From NCBI GenBank assembly GCA_002414385.1, contig DHZH01000003.1, forward strand, positions 138,530 through 202,529: a stretch of 64,000 bases of DNA. Direction: 5' to 3'. The notes beneath the pieces were generated by a model. That model was given only the letters and a program-made list of their open reading frames with translations, ran no database searches and had not been told where the DNA came from. Both the position numbers and the translations under genes were made by a program. The stretch comes from Gammaproteobacteria bacterium UBA5109. Lineage in GTDB: Bacteria > Pseudomonadota > Gammaproteobacteria > Pseudomonadales > Pseudohongiellaceae. Shown piece by piece: positions 63,609-64,000 of this stretch (position 1 is its first letter; each line of letters starts with the position of its first letter).

Positions 63609-64000
63609 TTACAGTCGCTTTTCATTTTGCAACATCTGATGAACGCGCATCAGGGCAATCACTGCCAGTGAGTCTTTGATTTCCTCATCGAGTACCATTT
63701 GCCAGGCTTTACTGAAAGAAATTTTTTTAATCTGCAATTCTTCCGTTGGGTCAGGTTGGGCGGCACCCTGTTTCAGGTTTTCTGCTACAAAGACATACGC
63801 ACGTTCATTAGTGAAACAGTTACTGGTATAAATCTCACCCAGTGCAGTCCACTTTTCAGCTTCCAGGCCTGTTTCTTCACGCAGTTCGCGTCTTGCTGCA
63901 TCCAGCAGGCTTTCATTTTTCTCGGCTCCTCCTTCAGGTATTTCCCAGGAGTAAGTTTCCAGCGGGTAACGGTACTGCCCGACCAGAAAAGTTTCCAAAG
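63609..64000 (-). CDS. Nudix hydrolase, ADP-ribose pyrophosphatase type (5' end outside the window)
   Basis: The frame is open to the right edge, where the codons give L-E-T-F-L-V-G-Q-Y-R-Y-P. The TTG at 63998 is not a convincing start and the family normally has about 45 more residues before this point. The Nudix box is complete: G-G-A-E-K-N then AARRELREETGLEAE. The VGQYRYPLE and WEIPEGG segments place it with ADP-ribose or nucleoside-diphosphate-sugar pyrophosphatases. It probably cleans up ADP-ribose. Convergent with clpB. Confidence 0.85.
   Translation of the reverse strand, partial: LETFLVGQYRYPLETYSWEIPEGGAEKNESLLDAARRELREETGLEAEKWTALGEIYTSNCFTNERAYVFVAENLKQGAAQPDPTEELQIKKISFSKAWQMVLDEEIKDSLAVIALMRVHQMLQNEKRL

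Noticed and set aside
1..64000. CRISPR arrays, tRNA or rRNA genes, prophage or IS transposases
   Set aside because: None was seen: no regularly spaced repeats, no tRNA-like cloverleaf or rRNA sequence recognised, and no integrase or transposase motifs in any frame examined.

Overview
This 64 kb window looks like the chromosome of a free-living, probably marine or aquatic, gammaproteobacterium. The basis is conserved gammaproteobacterial gene order and proteins: bamD divergent from rluD-pgeF with clpB further on, metR divergent from metF-metH, an FklB-type FKBP, and Fur-controlled TonB uptake. Base composition is moderate and even, with no obvious island of foreign composition. No rRNA, tRNA, CRISPR array, prophage or insertion sequence was recognised. 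The genus cannot be read with confidence; a lineage near Pseudohongiella/OM182/SAR92 is only a guess.

Layout. 0-5 kb: a truncated outer-membrane protein gene, mscS, a purN-HDAC-like pair, fklB and a DUF1015 gene. 5-10.5 kb: methionine/folate module metR<>metF-metH. 10.6-15.4 kb: a STAS-like protein, a TraB/GumN protein, a small terminator-bounded unit, an MFS exporter, GAPDH and a redoxin. 15.5-22.1 kb: an iron block with two Fur-box-like sites. It holds a truncated haemoglobin divergent from a TonB siderophore receptor, a small membrane protein, a PepSY protein, a porin and a periplasmic FMN-binding protein. 22.3-25 kb: FadL-type protein and a membrane adenylate/guanylate cyclase. 25-29.3 kb: DAHP synthase downstream of a eukaryotic-type isoleucyl-tRNA synthetase (IleRS2). 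This unit is preceded by what reads as a ribosome-mediated attenuator: a 16-codon leader with five Ile codons, an antiterminator and a terminator.

29.3-36.5 kb: a secreted FixH/YtkA-like protein, a Cys-His small protein, alanine dehydrogenase and an MFS transporter, then a tandemly duplicated two-gene module of secreted proteins (a large acidic protein plus a DUF6152 protein, twice). 36.7-43.1 kb: the least understood unit, a translationally coupled operon. Its genes are a membrane-anchored fibronectin-like protein, a sodium:solute symporter, a 39-residue membrane peptide, an aspartate-carbamoyltransferase homologue with an altered amino-acid site, an asparagine-synthetase-like amidotransferase and an M20 N-carbamoyl/ureido hydrolase. 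A cytochrome-c-fused PQQ dehydrogenase converges on it.

45.4-63.5 kb: a complete AmmeMemoRadiSam pair (AmrS divergent from a fused Memo-AMMECR1 protein). Then comes an Anbu (proteasome-like) neighbourhood of COG2308 ATP-grasp, alpha-E protein, Anbu-1, and, 5-9 kb on, a transglutaminase-DUF2126 protein and Anbu-2. Interleaved are a phosphoribosyltransferase, an AGCS symporter, a 167 bp palindromic element, bamD, rluD and pgeF. clpB with a near-consensus heat-shock promoter follows, and a Nudix hydrolase gene runs off the right edge.
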